From: Gammaproteobacteria bacterium
Lineage (GTDB): Bacteria; Pseudomonadota; Gammaproteobacteria; Burkholderiales; Burkholderiaceae_C
Direction: 5' to 3'
Length of the DNA: 9,364 nt
NCBI GenBank assembly: GCA_030054245.1
Contig: JASGCH010000039.1
Coordinates: 1 to 9,364 of the forward strand
Positions 1-6,490 of the stretch are shown here, piece after piece (within the stretch, counting starts at the first letter, position 1; the number at the start of each line of letters is the position of its first letter). A model generated the notes under the pieces. The model was not told where the DNA came from and ran no database searches. It saw only the letters and a program-made list of their open reading frames with translations. The translations under genes and the position numbers were made by a program.

Positions 1-403
1 TTATTTGTTCTTGGGCATAAGCACGACTCAGCCTCTGCATTTCTTCTTTTGGTAAATCATGCCGATGTAGTTTCTCAATAGCATTTTCTATGGGCAAGCC
101 ATGGCAATCCCAGCCAGGAATATACTGGGAATCGAAACCAGCCAATTGCTTGGATTTGACAATCATATCCTTCAAAATTTTATTCACAGCATGACCTATA
201 TGCAGTGGCCCATTAGCATAAGGGGGACCGTCATGCAAAACAAATAGGGGAGCATTCCTGCGTGCCAAACGCAACTGCTGATAGACCCCCTCCTTATTCC
301 AATAATTGACTCTATCTGGCTCGCGTTTTGGTAAATCTCCCTTCATTGGAAAAGGAGTATCCGGTAAATTTAATGTTTGACGAGATGGAGGTGATTCAGA
401 CAT
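1..403 (-). CDS. ileS: Isoleucyl-tRNA synthetase, N-terminal part (cut by window edge)
   Basis: Cytoplasmic class I aminoacyl-tRNA synthetase that charges tRNA-Ile with isoleucine. Only the first 134 codons are present and the frame stays open to the left edge. I translated it from the ATG at 403. Near the N-terminus it has the bacterial IleRS segment FPMKGDLPKREP (residues 18-29). It then has DGPPYANGPLHIGHAVNK (58-75), which holds the HIGH ATP-binding signature at 68-71, and GWDCHGLPIE (97-106), which is highly characteristic of IleRS. The editing domain, KMSKS loop and C-terminal zinc region lie outside the window. No Shine-Dalgarno stretch precedes the ATG; the leader is A/T-rich. It lies downstream of ribF on the same strand, the usual ribF-ileS order. 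Here the two are separated by 310 bases carrying a repeat, so they need not share a simple tight operon. Confidence 0.97.
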   Translation of the reverse strand, partial: MSESPPSRQTLNLPDTPFPMKGDLPKREPDRVNYWNKEGVYQQLRLARRNAPLFVLHDGPPYANGPLHIGHAVNKILKDMIVKSKQLAGFDSQYIPGWDCHGLPIENAIEKLHRHDLPKEEMQRLSRAYAQEQI

Positions 404-449
404 AGTTTTAAAATATAGGTATAAGTTTTGTTTGGTAGATGGTAAGGGG

Positions 450-480
450 GTCTGGTTGAAAGCTGTCATCATAACCAGAC
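450..480 (-). repeat. 8-bp inverted repeat in the ileS leader
   Basis: GTCTGGTT (450-457) and AACCAGAC (473-480) are perfect complements around a 15-base loop, 47 bases before the ileS start codon. As RNA on the minus strand this could form a small hairpin in the ileS leader. No T-tract follows, so I do not call it a terminator. It could also be chance. Confidence 0.35.
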
Positions 481-546
481 TTATGCCACAAAAAAGCCCC
501 TTGCGTCCCTATTTCAAAGCGCCCTACGCGGTCAAACAACTGTATT

Positions 547-702
547 AAGAATTGCAACCATCGGCTGGCGCTGCGGTTGTCAAATTAATGCGTTATGCGG
601 TACTCACCATGATCATCTTCGGAAATGAAGCTGGGGGCGACTGCTCCAGCCTGGTACTTTGACAGCTCACCGAGCGGCACCAGCTGATGGTGCAAAGGTC
701 TC
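547..702 (+). repeat. Intergenic inverted-repeat element, copy A
   Basis: About 156 bp. The left end (547 onward, AAGAATTGCAACCATCGGCT) and the right end (675-702, with GCACCAGCTGATGGTGC) are imperfect inverted repeats. The interior shares several blocks with copies B and C: a GTCAAAT-like run followed by TGCGTTATGCGGTACTCACC, then ATCTTCGGAAAT, AAGCTGGG, and GACAGCTCACCGAGCGGCAC. The left end has the most changes of the main copies, so this copy looks older. Its right end stops 11 bases beyond the ribF stop codon. The right-end hairpin GCACCA/TGGTGC is intact with loop GCTGA. The plus sign marks the arbitrary orientation shared by all copies. Confidence 0.8.
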
Positions 703-713
703 TACTTTTTAAG

Positions 714-1700
714 TTACAGTAGCTCGCTGCACGAAGGTATTGACTTTGAAAACCAATTTCTCGATTCTAAACAATCTTGTGCGATGGCTGCTTGTAAAGC
801 ATCCAAATCGTCAAACTTAATTTCATCGCGCATTTTATGCAAAAATTCAATTTTCAAAATTTTACCATACCCACCCTCAGTTCCGAGCTCTGATGGCCAA
901 TTCAAACAATGTGTTTCTAATAAAATTTGCCCCGCATTGATATCTTGAGAATCAAGCGTAGGTCGATGCCCCAAAGAAGCTACTCCGGGCAATGGATGAG
1001 GTGTCAATCCCCAAACTCGCACCACAAATACTCCTGACGCGGCTGATTTATGGTAAGGAAAGCGAATATTAAGAGTAGGACAATTTAACTCCCTTCCCAA
1101 TCGTCGTCCCCTCACGACTCGCCCACTTATGGCATAAGTTCGTCCCATAAGCTGTGATGCCAAAGTTAAATCACCGGTTTTTAAAACCTGTCTAATTAAA
1201 GTACTAGAGATTCTCTCTGAGCTATTACCGCTTACAGTGGCTAATTTATTTAATCCAAACCCTAATGCTTCGGATTGTTGTTGCAAATAGTGATAATCTC
1301 CGCCTCTATTCGCGCCAAAATGGAAGTCATCTCCCACCATGAAATGCTTCATGTTCAGCTTACGGATAAGTATCTCCTGAAGAAACCCCGCGGCACTCAG
1401 TTTAGCAAACTTTTCGTCAAACTTAATTAACCAGCACTCATCTACTCCCAATTCATTAAGATACTCTAGCTTGTCTCTAACGCTTAAAATTTGAGCATTC
1501 CAATTCTGTTCGCCGGCTCTGTGCTGAAAATAATCTTGCGGGTGGTTAGAAAAAGTCAAGACACAACTCGAGTATTGTTTCTGGCGAGCAACAGATACCA
1601 GATGTCGCAACAGGCTCTGATGTCCTAAATGCACTCCGTCAAAATTACCAAGGGTGATGACTCTAGGGGTGTAAGGAACATGGAAATTAATTAGTTTCAT
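714..1700 (-). CDS. ribF: Bifunctional riboflavin kinase / FAD synthetase
   Basis: Converts riboflavin to FMN with ATP, then FMN to FAD, in the cytoplasm. I prefer the ATG at 1700 (328 residues), giving MKLINFHVPYTPRVITLGNF. An upstream in-frame ATG at 1727 would add nine residues not expected in the family. Neither start has a Shine-Dalgarno sequence. Numbered from 1700, the N-terminal FAD synthetase domain has GNFDGVHLGH (18-27), VGDDFHFGANRGGD (122-135) and ISSTLIR (164-170). The C-terminal kinase domain has GRVVRGRRLGRELNCPTLN (193-211), SLGHRPT, and LLETH with the probable catalytic Glu at 262. PTLN replaces the common PTAN, a variant I recall from betaproteobacteria. The stretch EGGYGKI followed by EFLHKMRDE also fits that group. 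Length is close to the family norm. ileS follows on the same strand. Confidence 0.95.
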   Translation of the reverse strand: MKLINFHVPYTPRVITLGNFDGVHLGHQSLLRHLVSVARQKQYSSCVLTFSNHPQDYFQHRAGEQNWNAQILSVRDKLEYLNELGVDECWLIKFDEKFAKLSAAGFLQEILIRKLNMKHFMVGDDFHFGANRGGDYHYLQQQSEALGFGLNKLATVSGNSSERISSTLIRQVLKTGDLTLASQLMGRTYAISGRVVRGRRLGRELNCPTLNIRFPYHKSAASGVFVVRVWGLTPHPLPGVASLGHRPTLDSQDINAGQILLETHCLNWPSELGTEGGYGKILKIEFLHKMRDEIKFDDLDALQAAIAQDCLESRNWFSKSIPSCSELL

Positions 1701-1779
1701 GTTATTAAAATACCATTGCACTGTCATTATTGGTCTAAAATGTACGACCCATTACAACCTGGTTTCACCGCAATACGCA

Positions 1780-1806
1780 CTGTCAAAAAATGACCGCGTT
1801 ATATGC
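1780..1806 (+). repeat. Fragment of the repeat element interior
   Basis: CTGTCAAAAAATGACCGCGT followed by TATATGCG resembles the left interior of the repeat, where copy B has TTGTCAAATGACTGCGTTCT then GCGG. It lacks either end and lies 25 bases to the left of intact copy B. It is probably a truncated, decayed second copy; the short length makes chance similarity possible. Confidence 0.45.
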
Positions 1807-1830
1807 GATTCACTTCTGGATGAATATTTC

Positions 1831-1995
1831 AAGACTGTTGCACCATCGGCTGGTGCCGCGGTTGTCAAATGACTGCGTTCTGCGGTACTCATCAGATCAT
1901 TGACATCTTCGGCAATAAAGCTAGGGGCGTACGCGAAAACGCCTTGTAATTATGACAGCTCACCGAGCGGCACCAGCCGATGGTGCAACGGTCTT
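1831..1995 (+). repeat. Intergenic inverted-repeat element, copy B (best-preserved)
   Basis: This 165-bp copy has the clearest termini. Positions 1831-1858 and 1968-1995 are inverted repeats matching at 27 of 28 positions; the only difference is T versus C at the sixth base from the end. Each terminus contains its own hairpin: GCACCATCGGCTGGTGC (1840-1856) and GCACCAGCCGATGGTGC (1970-1986). The interior shares TGCGGTACTCA, CATCTTCGG, AATAAAGCT and ATGACAGCTCACCGAGCGG with other copies. I see no convincing flanking target duplication and no coding potential, so any mobility would need a transposase elsewhere. The pattern suits a MITE or a REP/BIME-like element. Confidence 0.88.
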
Positions 1996-2113
1996 TATGC
2001 AAGAATAACTCTCGGAGGTGTAGTCGCGGCACCAGCCGATGGTGCAACAGTCTTTATGCGAGAATAGCTCTCGAAGGTGTAGTCGCGACACCAGCCGATG
2101 GTGCAACAGTCTT
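1996..2113 (+). repeat. Two 59-bp tandem units built on the element's right end
   Basis: Units 1996-2054 and 2055-2113 are each 59 bp and differ at four positions, all transitions. Each starts TATGC, has a 29-base spacer including CTCTCG and GGTGTAGTCGCG, and finishes with the right terminus of copy B (CACCAGCCGATGGTGCAACA then GTCTT). Copy B plus the two units therefore give three right ends in a row at a 59-base period. The second unit ends 7 bases beyond the lon stop codon. Unit 2 has CGAGA/TCTCG as a small extra stem in the spacer; unit 1 has one mismatch there. Confidence 0.9.
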
Positions 2114-2117
2114 ATTC

Positions 2118-2131
2118 CGGCTAGCTAGCCG
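2118..2131. repeat. 14-bp perfect palindrome at the lon stop codon
   Basis: CGGCTAGCTAGCCG reads the same on both strands and contains the lon stop codon TAG and the last codons. As RNA it could form only a 5-bp stem with a 4-base loop. It could be a tiny stop-codon hairpin next to the repeat ends, or chance. Confidence 0.35.
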
Positions 2132-4532
2132 AACCTATCGAGTTGTCAACTCCTTTTAGGGGATTCAACATGATCAAATCATCTAAGGTATTGGGAGGTC
2201 TGGGCTCTAAGGCAATTTCGATGACCTCTTCAATCCATTTAACGGGAACGATCTTTAATCCCAAAACAATATCCTGATCAATTTCAGTTAAATCTTTTTC
2301 GTTCGCAGATGGGATCAAAACTACTTTTACATTGCCTCGCAGAGCCGCCATCAATTTTTCTTTTAATCCGCCAATCGCGGTGACTTCACCACGCAAAGTA
2401 ATTTCTCCGGTCATAGCAACATCGCTTCGCACAGGCGTATTGGTTAAACTAGATACCATCGCAGTAACAATGGCAATTCCAGCACTCGGTCCGTCTTTTG
2501 GAGTTGCACCATCCGGAGCATGAATGTGTATATCCTTTTTCTCAAAATCTTCAGTTAAGATACCCCATTGGTTGGCTCTACTCCTGACGACGGTTCTAGC
2601 GGCCTCAATGGATTCTTTCATCACATCCCCCAAAGAACCAGTCCGAATTATATTTCCTTTACCAGCAACCACAGCAGACTCAATGATTAAGATGTCGCCC
2701 CCAACCTCGGTCCAGGCTAAGCCATTAACCTTACCCACTCTATTTTCGGTATCAGCCTTACCAAAGTCATATTTAGGTTGACCTAAATAGTCTGTTAAAT
2801 TCTTAGCATCCACTATAACCGGTGGGGTTTGTTTTTTGAGTAGCACTGCTTTCACGATCTTGCGACAAATTTTCGCTATCTCTCGTTCCAAAGAACGCAC
2901 CCCGGCTTCGCGTGTATAAGAACTAATAATGCCTTGAACCGCTTCATCCAGAATTTCAGCCTCACCTGTGTGCAAACCATTATACTTGATCTGCTTAGGG
3001 ATCAAATATTGTCTGGCTATCTTTAATTTTTCAATTTCAGTGTATCCGGATAGGGTAACCACTTCCATTCTATCTAACAGAGCCATTTGAATTTTGGCTG
3101 AATTAGCCGTCGCGACAAACATCACATCACTCAAATCAAATTCCAATTCAACATAGTGATCGGTAAATGTACTGTTTTGTTCAGGATCCAGTACTTCTAG
3201 TAAAGCACTCGAAGGATCACCACGGTAATCATTACCTAGCTTATCGATTTCGTCCAGCAAGAAAAGCGGGTTACGGGTTTTAGACTTTGCTAAATTTTGC
3301 AAAATTTTACCAGGCATAGCACCAATATAAGTTCGTCGATGACCACGAATTTCAGCTTCGTCACGCATTCCACCCAAAGCCATGCGTACATAATTTCGCC
3401 CAGTAGCCCTAGCTATCGATTTACCTAATGAAGTTTTGCCCACACCAGGCGGACCCACTAAGCATAGAATAGTTGCCTTACTTTTTTCGACTCTTTGGTG
3501 CACAGCTAAATATTCCAAGATGCGCTCTTTGACTTTTTCTAAACCAAAATGATCTTCATTTAGAATCTTTTCAGCATTTGCCAAGTTATGTTTGATTTTG
3601 GTTTTTTTTGACCAAGGCAGTCCCAACAACACATCCAAATAATTTCGCACTACCGTAGCCTCCGCAGACAGTGAAGGCATCAATTTGAGCTTTTTTAATT
3701 CATCGTTGGCTTTTTTCTGAACCTCAGCAGGTAGCTTTAACGACTTTAATTTTTCTTGTATTTCCTCAATATAATTTTCTTCACCGTCTCCAAGCTCCTT
3801 TTGGATAGCTTTTACCTGCTCATGTAAATAAAACTCCCTTTGATTTTTTTCCATCTGCCGTTTAACCCGACCCTTGATTTTTTTATTGACATTTAATATC
3901 TCAACCTCTTTTTCGAGTTTCTCTAAAACCAATTCAAGTCTATCGATGAGCCTAAGCGTTTCAAGGATTTCTTGTTTCTCTTTCACCGATATAGTCATTT
4001 GAATGACCATCATGTCGATCATTTGATTGACTTCGGTAATTGCCTTAATATTAGCTAAATTTTCAGGGGAAACTTTTTTACTTAACTTAACAAACTGTTC
4101 AAATTTATCCAATAACTCTTGTGTTAATTCAACTATTGGCTTCTTTTCATCGACAATTTCATCGACCTCATCCTCAAGTTCGGTATAGTCAACCACAAAA
4201 TGCTCCGCATGGGTATAAACCTCAATAATCTGGACTCTGGAAATTCCTTCAATCAATACTTTGACGGTATTATCCGGAAGCTTCAAAACTTGCATGATTT
4301 TGACAAGGCAACCGACTCGGTACACATCTTCCGAACCAGGGTATTCTTCATTCGCTTCTTTTTGAGTGACTACGATTACTCTATTATCCGACTTCAGTGC
4401 GATTTCAAGTGCCGAAATACTCTTAATTCTTCCCAAAAAAATAGGAGCTAACATTTTGGGAAATATCACAAGATCGCGTAGCGGCAAAAGAGGTAAAGAT
4501 TTAGTTTTAAGGTTATTAATCAAATTATCCAT
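2121..4532 (-). CDS. lon: ATP-dependent protease Lon (LonA type)
   Basis: Soluble hexameric AAA+ serine protease that degrades misfolded and regulatory proteins. I start it at the ATG at 4532 (803 residues), giving MDNLINNLKTKSLPLLPLRD, which matches the usual Lon opening; a weak AGAGAA lies 8 bases upstream. An in-frame ATG at 4595 would add 21 residues, part of which is encoded by repeat-like DNA. In the 803-residue numbering there is an N-terminal substrate domain (about 10-205) and a charged coiled-coil stretch (about 205-280). The AAA+ core follows, with GPPGVGKT (360-367), pore segment YIGAMPG (402-408) and Walker B LFLLDE (423-428). The protease domain has PKDGPSAG with catalytic Ser683 and GGLKEK with Lys726, exactly 43 residues apart as in E. 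coli. Length is slightly above E. coli Lon (784). It follows clpX on the same strand, the classic clpX-lon order. Confidence 0.97.
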   Translation of the reverse strand: MDNLINNLKTKSLPLLPLRDLVIFPKMLAPIFLGRIKSISALEIALKSDNRVIVVTQKEANEEYPGSEDVYRVGCLVKIMQVLKLPDNTVKVLIEGISRVQIIEVYTHAEHFVVDYTELEDEVDEIVDEKKPIVELTQELLDKFEQFVKLSKKVSPENLANIKAITEVNQMIDMMVIQMTISVKEKQEILETLRLIDRLELVLEKLEKEVEILNVNKKIKGRVKRQMEKNQREFYLHEQVKAIQKELGDGEENYIEEIQEKLKSLKLPAEVQKKANDELKKLKLMPSLSAEATVVRNYLDVLLGLPWSKKTKIKHNLANAEKILNEDHFGLEKVKERILEYLAVHQRVEKSKATILCLVGPPGVGKTSLGKSIARATGRNYVRMALGGMRDEAEIRGHRRTYIGAMPGKILQNLAKSKTRNPLFLLDEIDKLGNDYRGDPSSALLEVLDPEQNSTFTDHYVELEFDLSDVMFVATANSAKIQMALLDRMEVVTLSGYTEIEKLKIARQYLIPKQIKYNGLHTGEAEILDEAVQGIISSYTREAGVRSLEREIAKICRKIVKAVLLKKQTPPVIVDAKNLTDYLGQPKYDFGKADTENRVGKVNGLAWTEVGGDILIIESAVVAGKGNIIRTGSLGDVMKESIEAARTVVRSRANQWGILTEDFEKKDIHIHAPDGATPKDGPSAGIAIVTAMVSSLTNTPVRSDVAMTGEITLRGEVTAIGGLKEKLMAALRGNVKVVLIPSANEKDLTEIDQDIVLGLKIVPVKWIEEVIEIALEPRPPNTLDDLIMLNPLKGVDNSIGSAS

Positions 4533-4571
4533 ATAATGTTCTCTATCAAATTGTTTCGTCACTACTTTACT

Positions 4572-4590
4572 GAGACTGTTGCGCACCAGC
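4572..4590 (+). repeat. Possible left-end remnant of the repeat in the lon leader
   Basis: GAGACTGTTGCGCACCAGC matches the element tip AAGACTGTTGC at 10 of 11 positions and goes on with a CACCA-like run. It lies 40 bases before the preferred lon ATG and inside the open frame reaching to 4595. This argues that the longer frame is a by-product of repeat DNA and not a genuine N-terminus. Confidence 0.4.
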
Positions 4591-4650
4591 CTCATCCCGA
4601 CGACCTACGATTCCAAATTAAAACATGAGGTCTGCATCTCGCCAGCCACT

Positions 4651-4665
4651 TTTACCGCTGGTAAA
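4651..4665. promoter_or_regulatory. Short palindrome TTTACC-N3-GGTAAA upstream of lon
   Basis: TTTACC (4651-4656) and GGTAAA (4660-4665) form a perfect 6-bp dyad about 120-130 bases upstream of the lon start, right beside the repeat. It has the form of a small operator or a hairpin tip. No regulator is recognised; chance is quite possible. Confidence 0.2.
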
Positions 4666-4849
4666 GACTGTTACCTCCTAAAGACTGTTACACCATCGGC
4701 TGGTGCCACGGTTACACTGCCAAATTACTGCGTTATGCTGGTACTCACCAGCGAATGATTATCTTCGGAAATAAAGCTGGTTGCGTGGTGCGCGGAAGCC
4801 TTGCCATGACAGCTCACCGAGCGGCATCAGCCGATGGTGCAACGGTCTT
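4662..4849 (+). repeat. Intergenic inverted-repeat element, copy C, with duplicated left tip
   Basis: The body is 4681-4849 (169 bp). Its left terminus AAGACTGTTACACCATCGGC continues to GGTGCC, and its right terminus is GGCATCAGCCGATGGTGCAA then CGGTCTT. The 13-base tip TAAAGACTGTTAC occurs twice, at 4662-4674 and 4679-4691, 17 bases apart, so the left tip is duplicated. The left interior resembles copies A and B (CAAATTACTGCGTTATGC, GGTACTCACC, ATCTTCGGAAATAAAGCTGG). The right interior (GGTTGCGTGGTGCGCGGAAG then CCTTG) is shared only with copy D. An internal GCTGG/CCAGC hairpin (4738-4752) is specific to this copy. This mosaic suggests exchange between two subfamilies. Confidence 0.85.
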
Positions 4850-4853
4850 TCCT

Positions 4854-4880
4854 GTTTCATAGCCAGCTACCCTATGAAAC
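4854..4880. repeat. 9-bp perfect inverted repeat between clpX and lon
   Basis: GTTTCATAG (4854-4862) and CTATGAAAC (4872-4880) are perfect complements around a 9-base loop, four bases beyond the right end of copy C. No T-tract follows on either strand. It may be an operator or an RNA hairpin; it does not match the repeat family ends. Confidence 0.5.
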
Positions 4881-4923
4881 GATACTAGGTCAGCACTTCC
4901 AGCTCATGGGCACATCTCGCTGG

Positions 4924-4958
4924 CAACAAAACCGGCGTAGCCGTTACGACGGCTTACG
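4924..4958 (-). terminator. Probable Rho-independent terminator after clpX
   Basis: On the minus strand CGTAAGCCGT, loop CGTA, then ACGGCTACG pairs as 6 + 3 bp with one bulged A. It is followed by CCGG and a T-rich run, TTTTGTT. It begins 21 bases after the clpX stop codon, immediately after the repeat remnant. The T-run is short and starts four bases after the stem, so termination may be partial, allowing some readthrough to lon. Confidence 0.45.
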
Positions 4959-4971
4959 GCGCAACGGTCTT
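4957..4971 (+). repeat. Right-end remnant of the repeat next to the clpX stop
   Basis: CGGCGCAACGGTCTT matches the outer part of the element's right terminus (GGTGCAACGGTCTT) but no hairpin or interior precedes it. It ends 7 bases from the clpX stop codon, the same spacing as the right end beyond lon. It may be the last piece of an old copy. Confidence 0.6.
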
Positions 4972-4978
4972 ACGCTAC

Positions 4979-6274
4979 TCAAGCATTGACCACTTGTTCC
5001 TCTCTTACTTGATAATGGGTCACCAATTCGCTAGTACTCTCATCTAAATCTAGCGTAACCTTCATTATATTTGGAGAATCTGGAACCAGATACATGGCAT
5101 CCGCTAAACTGTTTTCCAAAATCGAACGCAAACCCCTTGCCCCAGTTTGGTTATTATGTGCAGACTGGGCAATAAAATTCAAGGCTCTGGTGGATATCTC
5201 CATATCTACCCCATCCATCTCAAACAACTTTTGAAATTGCTTGACAATAGCATTCTTTGGTTTCAACAAGATATTCGTTAAAGCGTCGACGCTCAAATCT
5301 TCTAAGCTAACCACCACGGGCAGGCGACCGATTAACTCTGGAATAAGACCAAACTTGACCAAATCATCAGGCTCTACATGTTGTAATATATTTGTCATCT
5401 GAGTTTTGCTGTGCAAAGTGGCATTAAAACCGATTCCTGACTTGGTCATCCTATCCATAATAATTTTATCCAATCCATCAAATGCCCCTCCACAAATAAA
5501 TAATATATTTTGAGTACTCACCTCGTTACAATCCTGATTAGGATGCTTACGCCCACCCGTATTGGGAAACTTCGCCAAAGTTCCTTCAATCAATTTAAGT
5601 AAGGCCTGTTGAACACCTTCCCCAGATACATCCCTAGTGATAGATCTATTTTCCGAGCGCCTAGCAATTTTGTCTATCTCATCAATAAAAACTATTCCAG
5701 TCTCGGCTTTCGCCCTATTCCCGTCAGCATTTTGAAACAGTTTAAAAATGATATTTTCGACATCTTCCCCCACATAACCCGCTTCTGTCAAGGTGGTAGC
5801 ATCTGCAATTACAAATGGAACTTCCATAACTTTAGCGAGCGTTTGAGCTAACAGAGTTTTCCCTGTACCCGTTTTGCCAATAAGCAACACATTAGACTTG
5901 GTTAATTCTACTTGAGTTTCTACGCGCAAGCTTTTGTTTATTTGAGACAATCTTTTATAATGATTGTAGAGTGAAATCGCCAACAACTTCTTAGGCGCAG
6001 ATTGCCCCACTACATAGTCGTCTAAATAACTTAAAATCATAGACGGAGTAGGTGATTTTTTACTACCAATACTCCACTTAAGTTGTTGATTTTCCGCTAT
6101 TGAACCTGCATTTTCTTCATCTATAATGCGCATACAGTCAAAAATGCAACTGTAACAAATTAAAACTGAAGCTAGTTGGTTCGACTTTTGTAACTCAATG
6201 AGCTTGATGTCATGGGTAGGTTGTTTCCCACAAATATGGCAACTTAGAGAATTCAAATTAAAATTTCGAGACAT
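4979..6274 (-). CDS. clpX: ATP-dependent Clp protease ATP-binding subunit ClpX
   Basis: AAA+ unfoldase that feeds substrates to the ClpP peptidase in the cytoplasm. The 431-residue product has an N-terminal zinc-binding domain with Cys12, Cys15, Cys40 and Cys43. The AAA+ core has Walker A GKTGTGKT (133-140), pore loop GYVG (166-169) and Walker B IVFIDE (194-199). It also has the RKH loop (242-244), the IGF loop that docks on ClpP (281-283), arginine finger IGRLP (315-319) and sensor 2 GARGLR (378-383). All functional motifs are kept, so it should work with a ClpP. The zinc domain is divergent: 24 residues separate the Cys pairs against 18 in E. coli, and Walker A has K where E. coli has P. 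The ATG at 6274 has an A/T-rich leader with no Shine-Dalgarno. lon follows it; clpP, usually just upstream, is absent. Confidence 0.97.
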   Translation of the reverse strand: MSRNFNLNSLSCHICGKQPTHDIKLIELQKSNQLASVLICYSCIFDCMRIIDEENAGSIAENQQLKWSIGSKKSPTPSMILSYLDDYVVGQSAPKKLLAISLYNHYKRLSQINKSLRVETQVELTKSNVLLIGKTGTGKTLLAQTLAKVMEVPFVIADATTLTEAGYVGEDVENIIFKLFQNADGNRAKAETGIVFIDEIDKIARRSENRSITRDVSGEGVQQALLKLIEGTLAKFPNTGGRKHPNQDCNEVSTQNILFICGGAFDGLDKIIMDRMTKSGIGFNATLHSKTQMTNILQHVEPDDLVKFGLIPELIGRLPVVVSLEDLSVDALTNILLKPKNAIVKQFQKLFEMDGVDMEISTRALNFIAQSAHNNQTGARGLRSILENSLADAMYLVPDSPNIMKVTLDLDESTSELVTHYQVREEQVVNA

Positions 6275-6297
6275 TTTTACAATAAATTGATAAGAAA

Positions 6298-6363
6298 AAG
6301 ACCGCTGAAGGCGGATCCCACCCTATGATTACGATGACTCGCAACACAACGGTCTTCGGTCTT
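6298..6363 (+). repeat. Short element-like segment upstream of clpX
   Basis: AAGACCG (6298-6304) is an inverted match to CGGTCTT at 6350-6356, which is repeated immediately at 6357-6363. The sequence before the right tip, CGCAACACAACGGTCTT, resembles the element's right terminus. The interior is unlike copies A-D and the hairpin cores are missing. It is best read as a decayed or internally deleted relative, about 59-66 bp long. Confidence 0.5.
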
Positions 6364-6394
6364 ATACCCAAAGAGAGCTTATACCCAAAGAGAG
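6361..6394 (+). repeat. Perfect 17-bp tandem duplication
   Basis: CTTATACCCAAAGAGAG occurs at 6361-6377 and again at 6378-6394 without a mismatch. It starts inside the duplicated CGGTCTT tip, so it overlaps the edge of the repeat remnant. It probably arose by slippage; perfect identity suggests a recent event. It lies 87-120 bases upstream of the clpX start and could affect its leader. Confidence 0.8.
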
Positions 6395-6490
6395 CACAAG
6401 GAGTTGATTGATTCTCAATGAACCTCATAATGTAGCAACGATATAGCACCCCTACACAATAAGAGCGTAGCCATACTTCAATTGTATTTG

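Larger units (their letters stand above)
404..713. other. ribF-ileS intergenic region
   Basis: This 310-base gap has no supportable gene. From the ribF side it holds 11 bases after the ribF stop, then repeat copy A (547-702), then about 143 bases leading to the ileS ATG. That last stretch contains an 8-bp inverted repeat (450-480). On the minus strand the bases just before ileS include TTACCA, 16 bases, then TATACC. This is a weak sigma70-like pair (4 of 6 at each box) at about 413-440, too weak to call as a promoter. No T-box leader features were recognised. Confidence 0.6.
1701..2120. other. lon-ribF intergenic region
   Basis: This 420-base gap has no supportable gene. From the lon side it holds 7 bases after the lon stop, two 59-bp tandem units (1996-2113), repeat copy B (1831-1995), a decayed fragment of the repeat interior (1780-1806), and about 80 bases leading to ribF. 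A perfect TTGACA occurs on the minus strand inside the fragment (about 1780-1785), but no -10 box lies at a proper distance. Confidence 0.65.
4533..4978. other. clpX-lon intergenic region
   Basis: This 446-base gap has no supportable gene. From the clpX side it holds 7 bases after the clpX stop, a right-end remnant of the repeat (4957-4971), a terminator-like hairpin (4924-4958), a 9-bp inverted repeat (4854-4880), and copy C (4681-4849) with an extra left tip (4662-4680). A short palindrome (4651-4665), a left-end-like remnant (4572-4590) and the lon leader complete it. I looked for heat-shock (sigma32) promoter boxes upstream of lon and did not find a convincing pair. Confidence 0.6.

Noticed and set aside
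481..500. Terminator from the minus-strand GGGGCTTTTTT before ileS
   Set aside because: The T-run follows a G-run, but no complementary C-rich arm lies close enough upstream to form a stem.
404..546. T-box riboswitch in the ileS leader
   Set aside because: The leader is short, no T-box consensus or specifier stem was recognised, and such riboswitches are rare in proteobacteria.
1831..2113. Insertion sequence with its own transposase
   Set aside because: Terminal inverted repeats are present, but only about 110 bases lie between them, with no transposase frame and no clear target duplication.
2332..2781. Two plus-strand open frames opposite lon
   Set aside because: They lie wholly antisense to conserved Lon protease-domain codons, have no recognisable domains, and mirror the amino acid bias of the opposite strand.
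4200..4451. Plus-strand open frame opposite the lon N-terminal domain
   Set aside because: It is antisense to a conserved coding region, with no start signal and no family resemblance.
5609..5851. Plus-strand open frame opposite clpX
   Set aside because: It is antisense to the ClpX AAA+ core; the core motifs on the minus strand explain the openness.
6258..6449. 63-codon minus-strand frame overlapping the clpX start
   Set aside because: It runs through the tandem duplication and repeat remnant, has no family resemblance and overlaps clpX out of frame.
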